A stretch of 64,000 bases of DNA, taken from positions 1,421,644 through 1,485,643 of the forward strand of contig NC_002578.1 in NCBI RefSeq assembly GCF_000195915.1. Direction: 5' to 3'. This document shows positions 25,643 to 34,722 of this stretch, piece by piece. The DNA is from Thermoplasma acidophilum DSM 1728. Lineage in GTDB: Archaea; Thermoplasmatota; Thermoplasmata; Thermoplasmatales; Thermoplasmataceae. The translations under genes and the position numbers were made by a program. A model generated the notes under the pieces. The model had not been told where the DNA came from. It made no database searches and saw nothing but the letters and a program-made list of their open reading frames with translations. Numbering within the stretch: the stretch's first letter is position 1; each line of letters begins with the position of its first letter.

Positions 25643-27548
25643 CTTTCTTCGCACTCCTTTTGACCAAACTTGCTAGGGTCTCCAAAAGGCCTTCAGACTC
25701 TGCATACTCTATCCCTTCTTTCTCAATCTCCTTTCCTTCTGATTCTATCAATTGTTCTTCCGTTTTGCTTTCCTTTTCCAATTCGTCTTTATTCAATTTC
25801 AGTTCACCTTCGTTTTCCCTTTTCTTCAAAGTTCTTTGCAGTTCGTTAATACTATTGAGCTCCATTTGAGTCAGATCGACTCCAACCTCGAACATGAGGA
25901 TATTAGTTGGTTTCTTGACATTGAGATACGACATGAATATTATCATTTGGAAATCGAGTATCGTGGAAGGAATGCGGATATCATACTCTATCTGGTCCTC
26001 TGAGGAATCAACCTCAAAAATTATGCCGAACATGGATATGGAGAGGAGTGGATTCCATGAGTCCATAATAGTCAAAAGAACCGTCCTACCAGATGGCACT
26101 ACGAAGCTTATTTTGTTGTCCTTTTCAAAATTCCTTAGCTTTCTGATTCCTCTAAGTTGTAGGCTACGAGAATCTGGAATTTCTAATTTATCCAGTAATT
26201 CTACTCTTGACTTCTCGTAATTCTTGATCTGTATCAGCGGGGCGTCGTTTATTTTCGTCGGGAAATCTCCTGGGGAGTACAAGAACCCTCTACCTTTACG
26301 AAAATGGGTCATCGCATCCTCCTCATAAGAGGAATTTCTGTACAATTTGAATATGTCATATATTGCTCTGTATACGGAGAGTGACCTTTCTTTGTTCTCG
26401 AAGACCTTAAATCGCAATAGCCACATATCACGTTCTACATCATCCTGTTCATACAGGGGTCTCCCAAAGTAAAACTTACATGGTTCCATGAGATTGCAGA
26501 ATGAGTTGCCATTCTTTGTTCTGCAAGGCCATTTTTCCTGTTTAGATGGGCTTCCTTTGAATAGCTGGTCGGGCGTCAACCTTAACATATTCACTTTGTA
26601 ATGCTTTCCTCCCCAGCTCATATCGGTATAGCAGAGTTTATTGTTACCACCACCAAAACTTCTTGTATCGGAAACCAATAAGGTGAGATGCTCCGCTTCT
26701 AAGATGACATCGTCAACGAGATAAGAGAAATCCCTATAAGATTCTTCTGAGAAATCATCTGCCAAGAACGGATGCGGTCCTAATGATGCCTTGATATTGG
26801 CTTTAATGACAACTGGTATAACATCGATATTACGAGATATCCTATCACCTAAGACTGCTGCCTTACGATCATTTAATCCCAATCTTGAAGCCTCTAATAA
26901 TGAGTAGGCTATGGCCTGGGCCTCTTCGTATTTCATTTCATTCTGTCCATATGTTTTCCACTCGACGACAATTGCTTTCTTCTTTTCCATAGACTCAAGT
27001 ATTAGATCGGGTATTCCACGCATATGGAGGTCATAATCTATAAGCTGCTGCTCTACAATTGGGTAAATTTCTTCCTTATCAACACCAAGAAGTCTGCATA
27101 TTCTGTCAAGATTAGATATAAGGCTATTCAGCAGAAAGACTGCAAGATCCTGTACGCCCTCTCTACTTTCTTTAAAGCTTTTGTCATTTTCGAAGAGTTC
27201 TTGATTTTCGCTCACTACTTCTTTCACCGTATTTCGGATCGTTTCTTCATTAGGAGATCCAGGCAATAACTTTAAAGCCGAAAGCCCAAGAATTTTATGG
27301 ATTGTTTTTCCCTTTCCGCTATAGTGGTCAATAGAATAATCGAAAAATCTCCTTATGCCTATTGCCTCAGATAGCCTCGCATAATAAGCACAGTATCCTG
27401 CACCTCTTGCAATATTGGTGACGGTGGGTATATGGCCAGTACGGTTTAAGGTATCCTCAGCCATCTTGACGCATCCATAAGATCCTCCAGGCATCTTTGA
27501 TTTGATAAATTCCGTAATGCTACTATAGCTCTTTGTTCTCTCATACAT
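25623..27548 (-). CDS. Cas4/AddB-like PD-(D/E)XK nuclease with Fe-S cluster
   Basis: The product has 641 residues. The N-terminal half is a RecB-type nuclease: Cys53 (GAGYCAYYARL), His84 (GKTIHKIL), then Asp181 in GIPDLIL, Glu196 and Lys198 in VVEWKT, and the QxxxY helix Gln211-Tyr215. Cys342, Cys351 and Cys357 complete a Cys53-led 4Fe-4S site like those of Cas4 and AddB (the last pair has the usual C-x5-C spacing). The C-terminal half is unfamiliar and ends in a long Glu/Lys-rich coiled-coil-like tail (about 560-640). gaggtg eight bases before the ATG is a strong SD. It would cut or resect DNA, driven by the SF1 helicase next door. Confidence 0.85.
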   Translation of the reverse strand: MYERTKSYSSITEFIKSKMPGGSYGCVKMAEDTLNRTGHIPTVTNIARGAGYCAYYARLSEAIGIRRFFDYSIDHYSGKGKTIHKILGLSALKLLPGSPNEETIRNTVKEVVSENQELFENDKSFKESREGVQDLAVFLLNSLISNLDRICRLLGVDKEEIYPIVEQQLIDYDLHMRGIPDLILESMEKKKAIVVEWKTYGQNEMKYEEAQAIAYSLLEASRLGLNDRKAAVLGDRISRNIDVIPVVIKANIKASLGPHPFLADDFSEESYRDFSYLVDDVILEAEHLTLLVSDTRSFGGGNNKLCYTDMSWGGKHYKVNMLRLTPDQLFKGSPSKQEKWPCRTKNGNSFCNLMEPCKFYFGRPLYEQDDVERDMWLLRFKVFENKERSLSVYRAIYDIFKLYRNSSYEEDAMTHFRKGRGFLYSPGDFPTKINDAPLIQIKNYEKSRVELLDKLEIPDSRSLQLRGIRKLRNFEKDNKISFVVPSGRTVLLTIMDSWNPLLSISMFGIIFEVDSSEDQIEYDIRIPSTILDFQMIIFMSYLNVKKPTNILMFEVGVDLTQMELNSINELQRTLKKRENEGELKLNKDELEKESKTEEQLIESEGKEIEKEGIEYAESEGLLETLASLVKRSAKKDEGKPI

Positions 27549-27638
27549 TCTGATCGCACCTCAAATAAGAAAGGGGAAGTTTATCCGAAGCCTTTGAAAA
27601 ACCGACGTAGCTTTCGCTCTTTTCTTCAGGCCTAAATT

Positions 27639-27806
27639 TTATTCCCATTCGACCCTCACCCTCAGTTTCTTTGACTCCTTAGATCTCAATACAGATTTCT
27701 GAGCATATAGGGTATCTATTACAGTCGAGCCAGTATTATTCTCCTGAAATCTGTTTGTATTCTTCGTTTCCCTCTTAAGCTCAAACTCTATCTCTTTTTT
27801 CTCCAT
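27639..27806 (-). CDS. Small conserved-looking charged protein, 55 residues
   Basis: From the ATG at 27806 the product is MEKKEIEFELKR... followed by a TKNTNRFQE stretch, STVIDTLYAQKSVLRS in the middle and a basic beta-like end (KKLRVRVEWE). The pattern E-x-ETK-NT-R-x-QE ... GT-x-D-TLY-QKS recalls a small hypothetical family seen widely in archaea and bacteria; I know of no function. It precedes the nuclease by 90 bases on the same strand. Upstream in-frame ATGs (27863, 27947) exist but would add a basic leader overlapping the membrane-protein gene. Confidence 0.6.
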   Translation of the reverse strand: MEKKEIEFELKRETKNTNRFQENNTGSTVIDTLYAQKSVLRSKESKKLRVRVEWE

Positions 27807-27898
27807 TTTACATCGCCTTATTATATCGCAAAGTGCGCGTCTATACCATTCTCGCTTACGCATTTTTATTTTTTTCAATTGCATAAGAATTCCACATC

Positions 27899-28279
27899 TC
27901 AATGCCAATTTATCACCTCCATATTTTTTATGAATAAAAAAGCGCAAACAGGCACAGAAAAAATATCGAAAACTATGTTTATAATAGAAAATATCTCAGA
28001 CTCATAGAGATGTAATTTGATAACAGTTAGTGCAGCTCCTGTGAAGGATGAAGCTATACCAAGAGGGTAGTAGATCCTAACGTATTTCGCAAGACCTATA
28101 CTTAATACAGAGTATGTGGTTTCAAATATACCTCTGGCAATCAGAATTGGTGATGTGATTTTCAGTACGAATGACCACAGATAATGTATATAGGCTACTG
28201 TTCCTATTACAGCTAAAGCAGCAACTTCAAGATCTCTTTTGGATATTTTTATGTCTGATGCAATAGCATTAGCTTTCAT
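27899..28279 (-). CDS. Four-helix membrane protein, unknown
   Basis: The 126-residue product has four predicted membrane segments: roughly residues 18-38 (LEVAALAVIGTVAYIHYLW), 44-64, 72-90 (IYYPLGIASSFTGAALTV) and 97-118. The N-terminus is short and cytoplasmic in character. No family is recognised. It starts 10 bases after the stop of the winged-helix regulator gene with gagg ahead of the ATG, so the two are one transcription unit. A pairing of a regulator carrying a zinc ribbon with a membrane protein could be a sensor couple or part of the defence-like module behind it. Confidence 0.65.
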   Translation of the reverse strand: MKANAIASDIKISKRDLEVAALAVIGTVAYIHYLWSFVLKITSPILIARGIFETTYSVLSIGLAKYVRIYYPLGIASSFTGAALTVIKLHLYESEIFSIINIVFDIFSVPVCAFLFIKNMEVINWH

Positions 28280-28289
28280 ATTTGCCTCT

Positions 28290-28931
28290 TCATTCTAATT
28301 TTGTCCCACAATTCGTGCAGAATTTTCCTTCCTCTGCATTTTCATATCCGCAAATATGACATATTTTAACCTTCCCTTTATAATGCATCATCATCTTCTG
28401 GACCTCCGGATACGTCCACGCCGCTTTGACGTGCCAGCAGTCATAGGAATTGTCCTGCTCACACCAGAGAAGAAATTCGCCATTTCCGTTCCTCTTGATG
28501 TAAATGTTGAAAAACCTAGGCGATTTTCCTGAAATCTCTTCGGTGATATGATCATCCATGATGTTTATATGGAGAAGGAATGACCACTCCCTGATTCTTT
28601 CTGCTTCCTCGTTGGCCAGTAATAGTTCTATCTTCTCTACCGATTCTTCAATCTCAGCTGAAGGCTTTTGTGCAATTTCCTCAGCTTTCTTTAGTTGTTC
28701 TGCGACGAGGCGACCTTTAGGTGTTAATGAAAAAGAGTAAGATTTGCGTCCGGTAAATTCTCTTTTTATATTGATTAAGCCGGCTTCTTCCAGAATTTTA
28801 CTGAGCTTTTCGATAGTCATATTGCTAGATATGATTTTCAATAGCTCAAACTGTTTAACATTACCTCTATCTAGCAGAAAAAATAGCATTGAAATTGCAT
28901 ATTTCTGACTTAATGGATCTTGAGTATCCAT
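28290..28931 (-). CDS. Winged-helix regulator with C-terminal zinc ribbon
   Basis: The product has 213 residues. Residues about 8-85 form a winged helix (KQFELLKIISSNMTIEKLS, then the wing LINIKREFTGRKSYSFSLTPKG, as in archaeal PadR/MarR-like proteins). A coiled-coil linker follows, then a beta-rich domain with HINIMDDHITEE, and the C-terminus is a zinc ribbon with Cys191, Cys194, Cys205, Cys208. It is leaderless, with TATA-like gaatttaag 26 bases upstream. Two palindromic sites at 28981-29040 sit 50 and 92 bases upstream and are probable binding sites for this protein itself. It heads the minus-strand run into the nuclease-helicase genes. Confidence 0.75.
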   Translation of the reverse strand: MDTQDPLSQKYAISMLFFLLDRGNVKQFELLKIISSNMTIEKLSKILEEAGLINIKREFTGRKSYSFSLTPKGRLVAEQLKKAEEIAQKPSAEIEESVEKIELLLANEEAERIREWSFLLHINIMDDHITEEISGKSPRFFNIYIKRNGNGEFLLWCEQDNSYDCWHVKAAWTYPEVQKMMMHYKGKVKICHICGYENAEEGKFCTNCGTKLE

Positions 28932-28980
28932 TTATGTAGAATATAAAGAATTTAAGCATTTTAATTCTATGGTACTTTCG

Positions 28981-29040
28981 TTTTACATTAATGTAAAATA
29001 AATACATTTATATTGATTGATGTTTTACACTAATATAAAG
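28981..29040. promoter_or_regulatory. Tandem palindromic operators upstream of the regulator
   Basis: Bases 28981-28998 are a perfect 18-base palindrome, ttttacattaatgtaaaa. Bases 29023-29040 (ttttacactaatataaag) repeat it at 15 of 18 positions. The centres are 42 bases apart, four helical turns, so two dimers would bind the same DNA face. The pair lies just upstream of the predicted TATA box of the winged-helix gene, a placement usual for activation or for cooperative autoregulation. Confidence 0.7.
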
Positions 29041-29663
29041 TAATTAATATAATACATACTATAAAATTTTATTTCGATTGAGAGTTCGATGAAATTAGAA
29101 TCTACGTTCCTAGAAACATGATAACCATTGCAAAGGACTCGAACGAAGGCACTTCCATGAAAACTGGGGTTATGGAATTAGCTTTTTCGTTTTCAATGAC
29201 ATGCTGATTATCAAGGAAGGAACACGCCAAGAATTCGATTCTCTAAAAAAATAGTTGGTCCATACCGGCGCCTTTTTGACATACTCGAGGAGCATTTATA
29301 TCTGGAGGAGGATAGAATTGTTTTGATAAGGACAAAGTGCTCCCCATGCAAGGAAATCTAGCCGTTATTCTGGTGATGAGGGTGAGACAATGAATTATAA
29401 ATAATCCTGCAGCAGGTTCGCCCTAAATACTGATCGCATTATCGAAGTATACAAAGATGAAAATTGCAATTATACTAGTGTTGTGCACTGGCGATCGATT
29501 CATATGCCTTCGAAGATTGGTTCCACGGCAAGATGGCCAGATCTATGGTAAAATAAACAATGAGGAAGATCCAGTACCTTGCAAAGCATGCAAACCTGAC
29601 GCCCAAAGATAAGATCTTAGAAATACCTAAAGATCGAGAGTAACGCGAATGCTTAATCCATAA
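29041..29663. other. Decayed coding remnants, no intact gene
   Basis: Over 600 bases there is no open gene. Plus-strand fragments in different frames read like eroded protein: IRIYVPRNMITIAKDSNEG near 29095-29150, FNDMLIIKEGTRQEFDSLKK ending at a stop near 29254, and RRLFDILEEHLYLEEDRIVL followed by IRTKCSPCKEI ending near 29362. I cannot name the families; the first is vaguely like an AbrB-type antitoxin start. The composition is mixed, unlike the strongly AT-rich promoters nearby. Confidence 0.4.
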
Positions 29664-29735
29664 TGGACCGGAGGGGATTTGAACCCCTGGCCTCTTCCAT
29701 GCCAAGGAAGCGATCTACCTCTGATCTACCGGCCC
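29664..29735 (-). tRNA. tRNA-Ala (anticodon GGC)
   Basis: On the minus strand a 72-base cloverleaf folds. The acceptor stem GGGCCGG pairs with CCGGTCC, including G3-U70, the alanine identity pair. The anticodon stem CTTCC/GGAAG encloses the loop TTGGCAT (anticodon GGC), and the T arm contains GGTTCAAATCC. The discriminator is A. CCA is not encoded and no intron is present. Confidence 0.95.
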
Positions 29736-29895
29736 TTCTAAACCTTAATAGTATTCATCTATAAATCTTTTTGACTGTCCTACGATTAAATAAACCTTCC
29801 AAAAGCTTGATCCAAGGACGATGCATCCAGCTATTAGCATAAGAATTGAACCGAAGCCTTTGGGGGTCCTTTCCGATATTTTATCAATCATGATT

Positions 29896-30837
29896 CTATT
29901 CCTTCACTCTCAACGCATCATAGAGATAGGGCAGGGAAACGAGATAACGTTCAGAATTGCCGAAATGCCCACCATGGAACTCCTCGTAATGATGCTCTAT
30001 TCCACCTTCCAGGAGCTTATTATGAAGAGATCTGGATCCTATGTATAGTCTGTATTCATCGGAATCTCCTACATCCAAATACACGGCATCCAATTTTTTC
30101 AGAGCATCAAGATTCTGCTTTACATTTTTAACGGGATCAAGCTGTTTCCATCTTGACCACACATTTTCCTTTATTTCACCGGTATTCTCATCGAAGGGAA
30201 GATCAAAACCGCTTGGATCGTTCAGGTCTGGGGAATAGAATGCAGAGCTTCCGAAGACATTGAGCGCTCTCATTTCCTCATCTGTAGGCCTCTTCGACAG
30301 CAGATGTTCTATAAGTTCGCTTTTCTTGTATTTCTGCAGCATATTGTATGTGTACGCGAAATCATCTGCGTACAGGTAAAAGAAGCAGCTATCACCAAAA
30401 TGGTCGGCAAAACCGTTTATAACTTCGGGATGCCTGACAGCGAGGGTATAGGATCCGAAACCACCTGATGACTTGCCAAATAATGCTGTCTTTCCTGTCC
30501 TGTACCTTTCTCTGAGGTACGGTACAATCTCAGTTATTATGAAATCCTCGTAGTTGCCTACGGCGGGTGAATTTATGTACTGATTAATGTTATATTTTGT
30601 CGAAAAGTTCGGATTCGCTATTACAGCTTTGAGACCTTGGGAGAACAGCTTTTCAACTATATTGGCAAATTTGTTGTGCAGTCTCGGCTTCCAATTGGTT
30701 CCGGCAAGTTCTATCATCAGCGGATAGGAATCCGTCATACTGTCCGGTGTGTATACAAGTATCTGCCTTCGAAACTCGTCCCCTAAATAGTTGTCCCTCA
30801 GTGCATCGCTTTCAAAGTTTATGATCTCCGTGTTCAT
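29896..30837 (-). CDS. Esterase D/feruloyl-esterase-type alpha/beta hydrolase
   Basis: The 313-residue product has the serine nucleophile in ALFGKSSGGFGS (G-x-S-x-G), followed by the conserved HFGDSCFF loop, an acidic residue in YLDVGDSDEY, and the catalytic His in EFHGGHFG near the C-terminus. This is the putative esterase (PF00756) layout, hydrolysing short carboxylic esters such as S-formylglutathione-like or acyl-sugar substrates. The ATG at 30837 is chosen because aatatatatg at about 30861-30870 lies 26 bases upstream; ATGs at 30855 and 30912 are also in frame. No signal peptide is seen, so it is cytoplasmic. No operon partner. Confidence 0.82.
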   Translation of the reverse strand: MNTEIINFESDALRDNYLGDEFRRQILVYTPDSMTDSYPLMIELAGTNWKPRLHNKFANIVEKLFSQGLKAVIANPNFSTKYNINQYINSPAVGNYEDFIITEIVPYLRERYRTGKTALFGKSSGGFGSYTLAVRHPEVINGFADHFGDSCFFYLYADDFAYTYNMLQKYKKSELIEHLLSKRPTDEEMRALNVFGSSAFYSPDLNDPSGFDLPFDENTGEIKENVWSRWKQLDPVKNVKQNLDALKKLDAVYLDVGDSDEYRLYIGSRSLHNKLLEGGIEHHYEEFHGGHFGNSERYLVSLPYLYDALRVKE

Positions 30838-30974
30838 CTTCGGGTAGCTATCCATTTCACATATATATTCATGCATACAATTCACGAACGTGATCGTATC
30901 AGTATCCAGCAAATGGCAGAATTAAAATTCAGTAAAATAATATAAAATCAAAAGTTATAAAATTTTTTAAAGCT

Positions 30975-33260
30975 TCAGAAGAACATATATTCTCTGAAGA
31001 GATAGAACGGGAATCCATGAACCAGGGGTACATAGTCTCCACCGTAATAGATCAGGCCGTTATCGTTGTAAGGTATCGTGCCATTGAAGTTCCACCAGTA
31101 GTTTCCTCCCTGATAGAATGTCCCTATTATGCTTCCAGAGAGCGTGAAGCCGTTAAAGCTGTGCGCTATAAAAGCCGGCTGCAGGCTTATATTCCATTCG
31201 TCGATGTACAATGCAGGTAATCCTGTGTATATGCTATAATCCGGGCTGTACGCAGTTATATAGACCTTGAACTCGTTGTTGTACACCAGGTTTCCACTGC
31301 TGTACATAGATACGCCGAATGGTGCACCATTGGTGTTGATGTACTCGAACTCCTTCGTCTTCGTTATCGGGCTTTGTAGGAAGTAGTTGCCCCATACCAC
31401 GTTGTTCGATCCGCCGAAGACCAGAAGCGAGGAATCCATAGAGTAGAATGTGTTCGATCCTATCAGATCATGGGTGGAGTTCCACATGATTACGTTTGCA
31501 TCCGGAAATCCGCTCAGGAAATATGCAAACCAGCCCGATATGAACTGATCTTTCCACAGCGAGAGATTTGACGTGTTGTAGAATTCAAATGGCAGGTAGT
31601 TGTATGTTGGAAGTTTGAGATTCTTCAGGATCTGAACCTGGTAGCCTGCATACTGCATATAAAATGAAGGCATTGAGATCAGGTTTACCGATGCGTTGGT
31701 GTTGGCTATCATGACGCCGGGGAATACGGGGAATACGAAATCATTGAATTCATCGAAGAGCGGATTTATAGGCATGTACTGCTGGTTCTCAACTACATAC
31801 GGGTTCGCAGAGGATCCAGTTCCAGATACGGATATATTGGCAAGCTGCTGATTGTTAAAGGCGAAGAGTGGTGTGTAGATGCCCATGGTCGGATCCTTAA
31901 GCAGGCTTATCACTGTATCGGATCCGAGATATCCAGATGCTGGCGCATAGTAACTCATCAGCGCCTCATATGCATACGTACCTTCCGGCAGGGTGAAGCT
32001 GAAATGGCCAGACGCCGATGTTGGTACCCAGGCTGCAGTGGAGAGATTCATCTCGTCTGGAGATGCGAAGATGAAGGCATTGCTTGGGCTTATGCTTCCG
32101 GAGAAGTGTTCCATGTTATTCACAGAGCTCATGTTCCACATTCCATATATGAAGGAAGGCCCTGCAGTTAGCTTTGCGTAGTATCCGTCCGGTCCATGAG
32201 ACCATGATACGGCGACGCCTTCACTGGTCTCGCCTGTATCCGCAGCTATGTCGAAGGCAGATGGCACAGTCTGATACGTACCTGTTGTCGAATTGAGATA
32301 GTACAGATGCATAGTGGCATTGATACTGTAAATAGAAGTTGTGCTGCCACCACCAGGGCCGCCTATCATCACCTCTGCATCGTTAATCAGATAACCCGTG
32401 GCATCGTATCCGTAACCATCTATCTGGTATTCTGGCTGGGGGGCCCTGTATCCTGGATGCCCTGTGGAGTTGAATATCACGGTATCATAACTACCGGAAT
32501 ACACCTTTCCAGAAGTGAAAACGCTGTAATTGAAGTATACTGCTGAATTTCCGTTTATGACCGTTGAATTCAGATATAGATCCACGGTGAACGGATAGGT
32601 AACGTTGAACGTCGGCCCGATATCGTAATAGAATACATATGGTACCAGTATACCATTTCCATGAAGCGCATTCGTCGTCATGTTGAAGGCCGGGCTTGAG
32701 AAGTTCCATACGTTGTCTATGAAGGTGATCTGATGCGTCCTTGCTGAATAGAATACAACATTCTGGGTCCAGAACGAGTAAGATGAGTTACCGAGTATGG
32801 ATACGTTGGTTAGCACAGAGTTCAGCTGTATAGTTACGGAATGGGGCCCATCATTGAGCAGATAGAAGTCGCTGAGATTGTCAATTGTTACGCTCGCTTC
32901 TGTGCTTGTGAAGTTTATCTCGTATGGTAATGTCTGTCCGTTTAAGTACTTCAGGCCTATGTCGCCTATGCCCATGGGAGCGGGCGTTGTGGCGTATGTT
33001 GGTGACACTGTATTGCCTTTATGCACGATCCTCTGCGCATTGAAGTCAGGCAGATACGCATACTTTGGGCTTATGCCGCGCGATTCCAATTTCTGCATGA
33101 CGGAACTGTACATCTGCGATTGCTGCGTGGCATTAACATATGATGATGCCTGCACCGCGGGCGTTGTGGCATGTACTGGCGCTGCTGAGACCGCAAAAAA
33201 CAGCGTTGTAATAAAGATCAACGTTACAAGAACAACAATACTCTTCTTGATATCTGTCAT
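30975..33260 (-). CDS. Thermopsin-family acid protease (peptidase A5)
   Basis: The 761-residue protein is secreted: a basic N-terminus and hydrophobic core (VVLVTLIFITTLFFAVSA) form a signal peptide, followed by a propeptide-like region with QMYSSVMQKLESRGIS. The family hallmark PAPMGIGDIGLKY occurs at about residue 99, after which the chain is rich in Asn-x-Ser/Thr, Gly and Tyr, as in Sulfolobus thermopsin. It would digest protein outside the cell at low pH and high temperature to feed a peptide-scavenging organism. A TATA element (ttttaaatc, 33280-33289) lies 26 bases before the ATGs at 33263/33260. It is longer than the founding thermopsin, with extra beta-rich C-terminal repeats. Confidence 0.9.
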   Translation of the reverse strand: MTDIKKSIVVLVTLIFITTLFFAVSAAPVHATTPAVQASSYVNATQQSQMYSSVMQKLESRGISPKYAYLPDFNAQRIVHKGNTVSPTYATTPAPMGIGDIGLKYLNGQTLPYEINFTSTEASVTIDNLSDFYLLNDGPHSVTIQLNSVLTNVSILGNSSYSFWTQNVVFYSARTHQITFIDNVWNFSSPAFNMTTNALHGNGILVPYVFYYDIGPTFNVTYPFTVDLYLNSTVINGNSAVYFNYSVFTSGKVYSGSYDTVIFNSTGHPGYRAPQPEYQIDGYGYDATGYLINDAEVMIGGPGGGSTTSIYSINATMHLYYLNSTTGTYQTVPSAFDIAADTGETSEGVAVSWSHGPDGYYAKLTAGPSFIYGMWNMSSVNNMEHFSGSISPSNAFIFASPDEMNLSTAAWVPTSASGHFSFTLPEGTYAYEALMSYYAPASGYLGSDTVISLLKDPTMGIYTPLFAFNNQQLANISVSGTGSSANPYVVENQQYMPINPLFDEFNDFVFPVFPGVMIANTNASVNLISMPSFYMQYAGYQVQILKNLKLPTYNYLPFEFYNTSNLSLWKDQFISGWFAYFLSGFPDANVIMWNSTHDLIGSNTFYSMDSSLLVFGGSNNVVWGNYFLQSPITKTKEFEYINTNGAPFGVSMYSSGNLVYNNEFKVYITAYSPDYSIYTGLPALYIDEWNISLQPAFIAHSFNGFTLSGSIIGTFYQGGNYWWNFNGTIPYNDNGLIYYGGDYVPLVHGFPFYLFREYMFF

Positions 33261-33342
33261 CATGAAACCATGAAACAATGATTTAAAACTTTTTTGCTAC
33301 GCTGAAATATATTTTATTTTTATCCCATAAGAATGCTGGATC

Positions 33343-34722
33343 TTATCCGGGGATCTCCGCTTTGGATTCTATTGATTCTCGCTTCGAACGCAGAAAACCA
33401 ACTATTGGTATTATGGCAAGCACGGAAAGCAAAGACACCGTTATGAGATAGTATGATGTGCTCGCAGAAAGGTTAGCTCCGAACGCGGTTATGATGATCG
33501 ATGAGGATTTCACATGCGAAAATGCAGAAACAAATATTGGAAAGACGGAGATGCCGAGTATCAACGACATGTTCCTGAGCGTGAAGAGCGAACTGTTAGC
33601 TATTCCCCTGAATTTCGGGCCTGCAGCATCCACCACCATTGTTGTTGATGGAGCCCAGAACAGCGAACCTCCGAAACCGGCTATGAAGAGGTAAATGGGT
33701 ATAAGGGTCATCGTGTATGCGACCATGAATATGCCAAATGCCTGCATGACCAGGCCGATGACGAGGAGGTGTGCTCCTTTGCCGGTCCTGTCGAAGAGAA
33801 ATCCGCTTACTGGGTTGGCTATCATAGATGCCAGCGGGTATGTGAAGAGGTAGAGCGAAGCTGAAAGCGATGACATGCCCCTGGATATCTGCAGATAAAG
33901 GCTCAGTGCATAGAGAACACCAAAGAATGAAAGTGCCTGAAGAGTCGATGATATCGAGACCCTTACGTAGTTCCTGTTTTTCAGGAGAACGGACGGAATT
34001 ATGGGGTTTCTTCTCTGCGCCATAATGAAGAATGGGAATATGATGGCAGAGGCCACGAGGAAGTACACGTTTATGAAAGATATGCCCACGGTTAGCGGCA
34101 GCAGAAAAGCTATCAGCCCTATGAGCGGAATGGGGTCGTACTTCTGCGCATTCTCCTTGGGATAATGCGGTATCCTTGCCAGGCCAAGTATTGCTGCGAT
34201 TATTCCTATTGGCACGTTTATCAGGAATACGTACCTCCAGTCATAGAGTACGAGGTATCCGCCAAGAACTGGGCCAACCAGAGTCCCTATTGCCCATGAT
34301 ATTGAGTTTATGCCCACTGCCCTTCCCCTTTCCTGCGGCGGAAAGGCGTCAAGAAGTATTGGTATGCCAACCGCGCTCAGGAATCCAGCCCCTATGCCCT
34401 CTATGAACCTGAAGATGATGGCCATGATGACATTGCTTGATAACGCTATGACTAGCGATGACAGCGCAAATATAACAAAGCCTATCAGGTAAAGTTGCTT
34501 CTTCCCTATCTTGCGCATTATGTCAGCGCTCGGTATCATGAATATCGTGGCCGATATTATGTACGCAACGACGATCCATGTGAGATAGGATACCGAGGAT
34601 GAGAAATAGTGGCCCATAGCCGGCAGCGCAAGAAACACTATGGTGGAGTCTATGGCGGCCATCAGCGAACCCAGCGTGGTTATCGATAATACAAAATACT
34701 TCCTTGAGTAATCAATAGTCAT
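33343..34722 (-). CDS. MFS drug-efflux-type transporter (DHA2-like)
   Basis: The 459-residue protein has 12-14 hydrophobic segments. Drug:H+ antiporter hallmarks are TTLGSLMAAIDSTIVFLALPA in helix 1 (the D residue and LALP are typical), RFIEGIGAGFLSAVGIP, ERGRAVGINSISWAIGTLVGP and LGGYLVLYDWRYVFLINVPIG (motif C region). It probably exports lipophilic compounds or organic ions. The ATG at 34722 has a TATA box (attataaata, 34745-34754) 26 bases upstream, so it is leaderless. It is one of three consecutive MFS genes on this strand, each with its own promoter. Confidence 0.87.
   Translation of the reverse strand: MTIDYSRKYFVLSITTLGSLMAAIDSTIVFLALPAMGHYFSSSVSYLTWIVVAYIISATIFMIPSADIMRKIGKKQLYLIGFVIFALSSLVIALSSNVIMAIIFRFIEGIGAGFLSAVGIPILLDAFPPQERGRAVGINSISWAIGTLVGPVLGGYLVLYDWRYVFLINVPIGIIAAILGLARIPHYPKENAQKYDPIPLIGLIAFLLPLTVGISFINVYFLVASAIIFPFFIMAQRRNPIIPSVLLKNRNYVRVSISSTLQALSFFGVLYALSLYLQISRGMSSLSASLYLFTYPLASMIANPVSGFLFDRTGKGAHLLVIGLVMQAFGIFMVAYTMTLIPIYLFIAGFGGSLFWAPSTTMVVDAAGPKFRGIANSSLFTLRNMSLILGISVFPIFVSAFSHVKSSSIIITAFGANLSASTSYYLITVSLLSVLAIIPIVGFLRSKRESIESKAEIPG

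Noticed and set aside
29475-29705. 76-codon frame overlapping tRNA-Ala
   Set aside because: It runs through the tRNA and has no protein signature.
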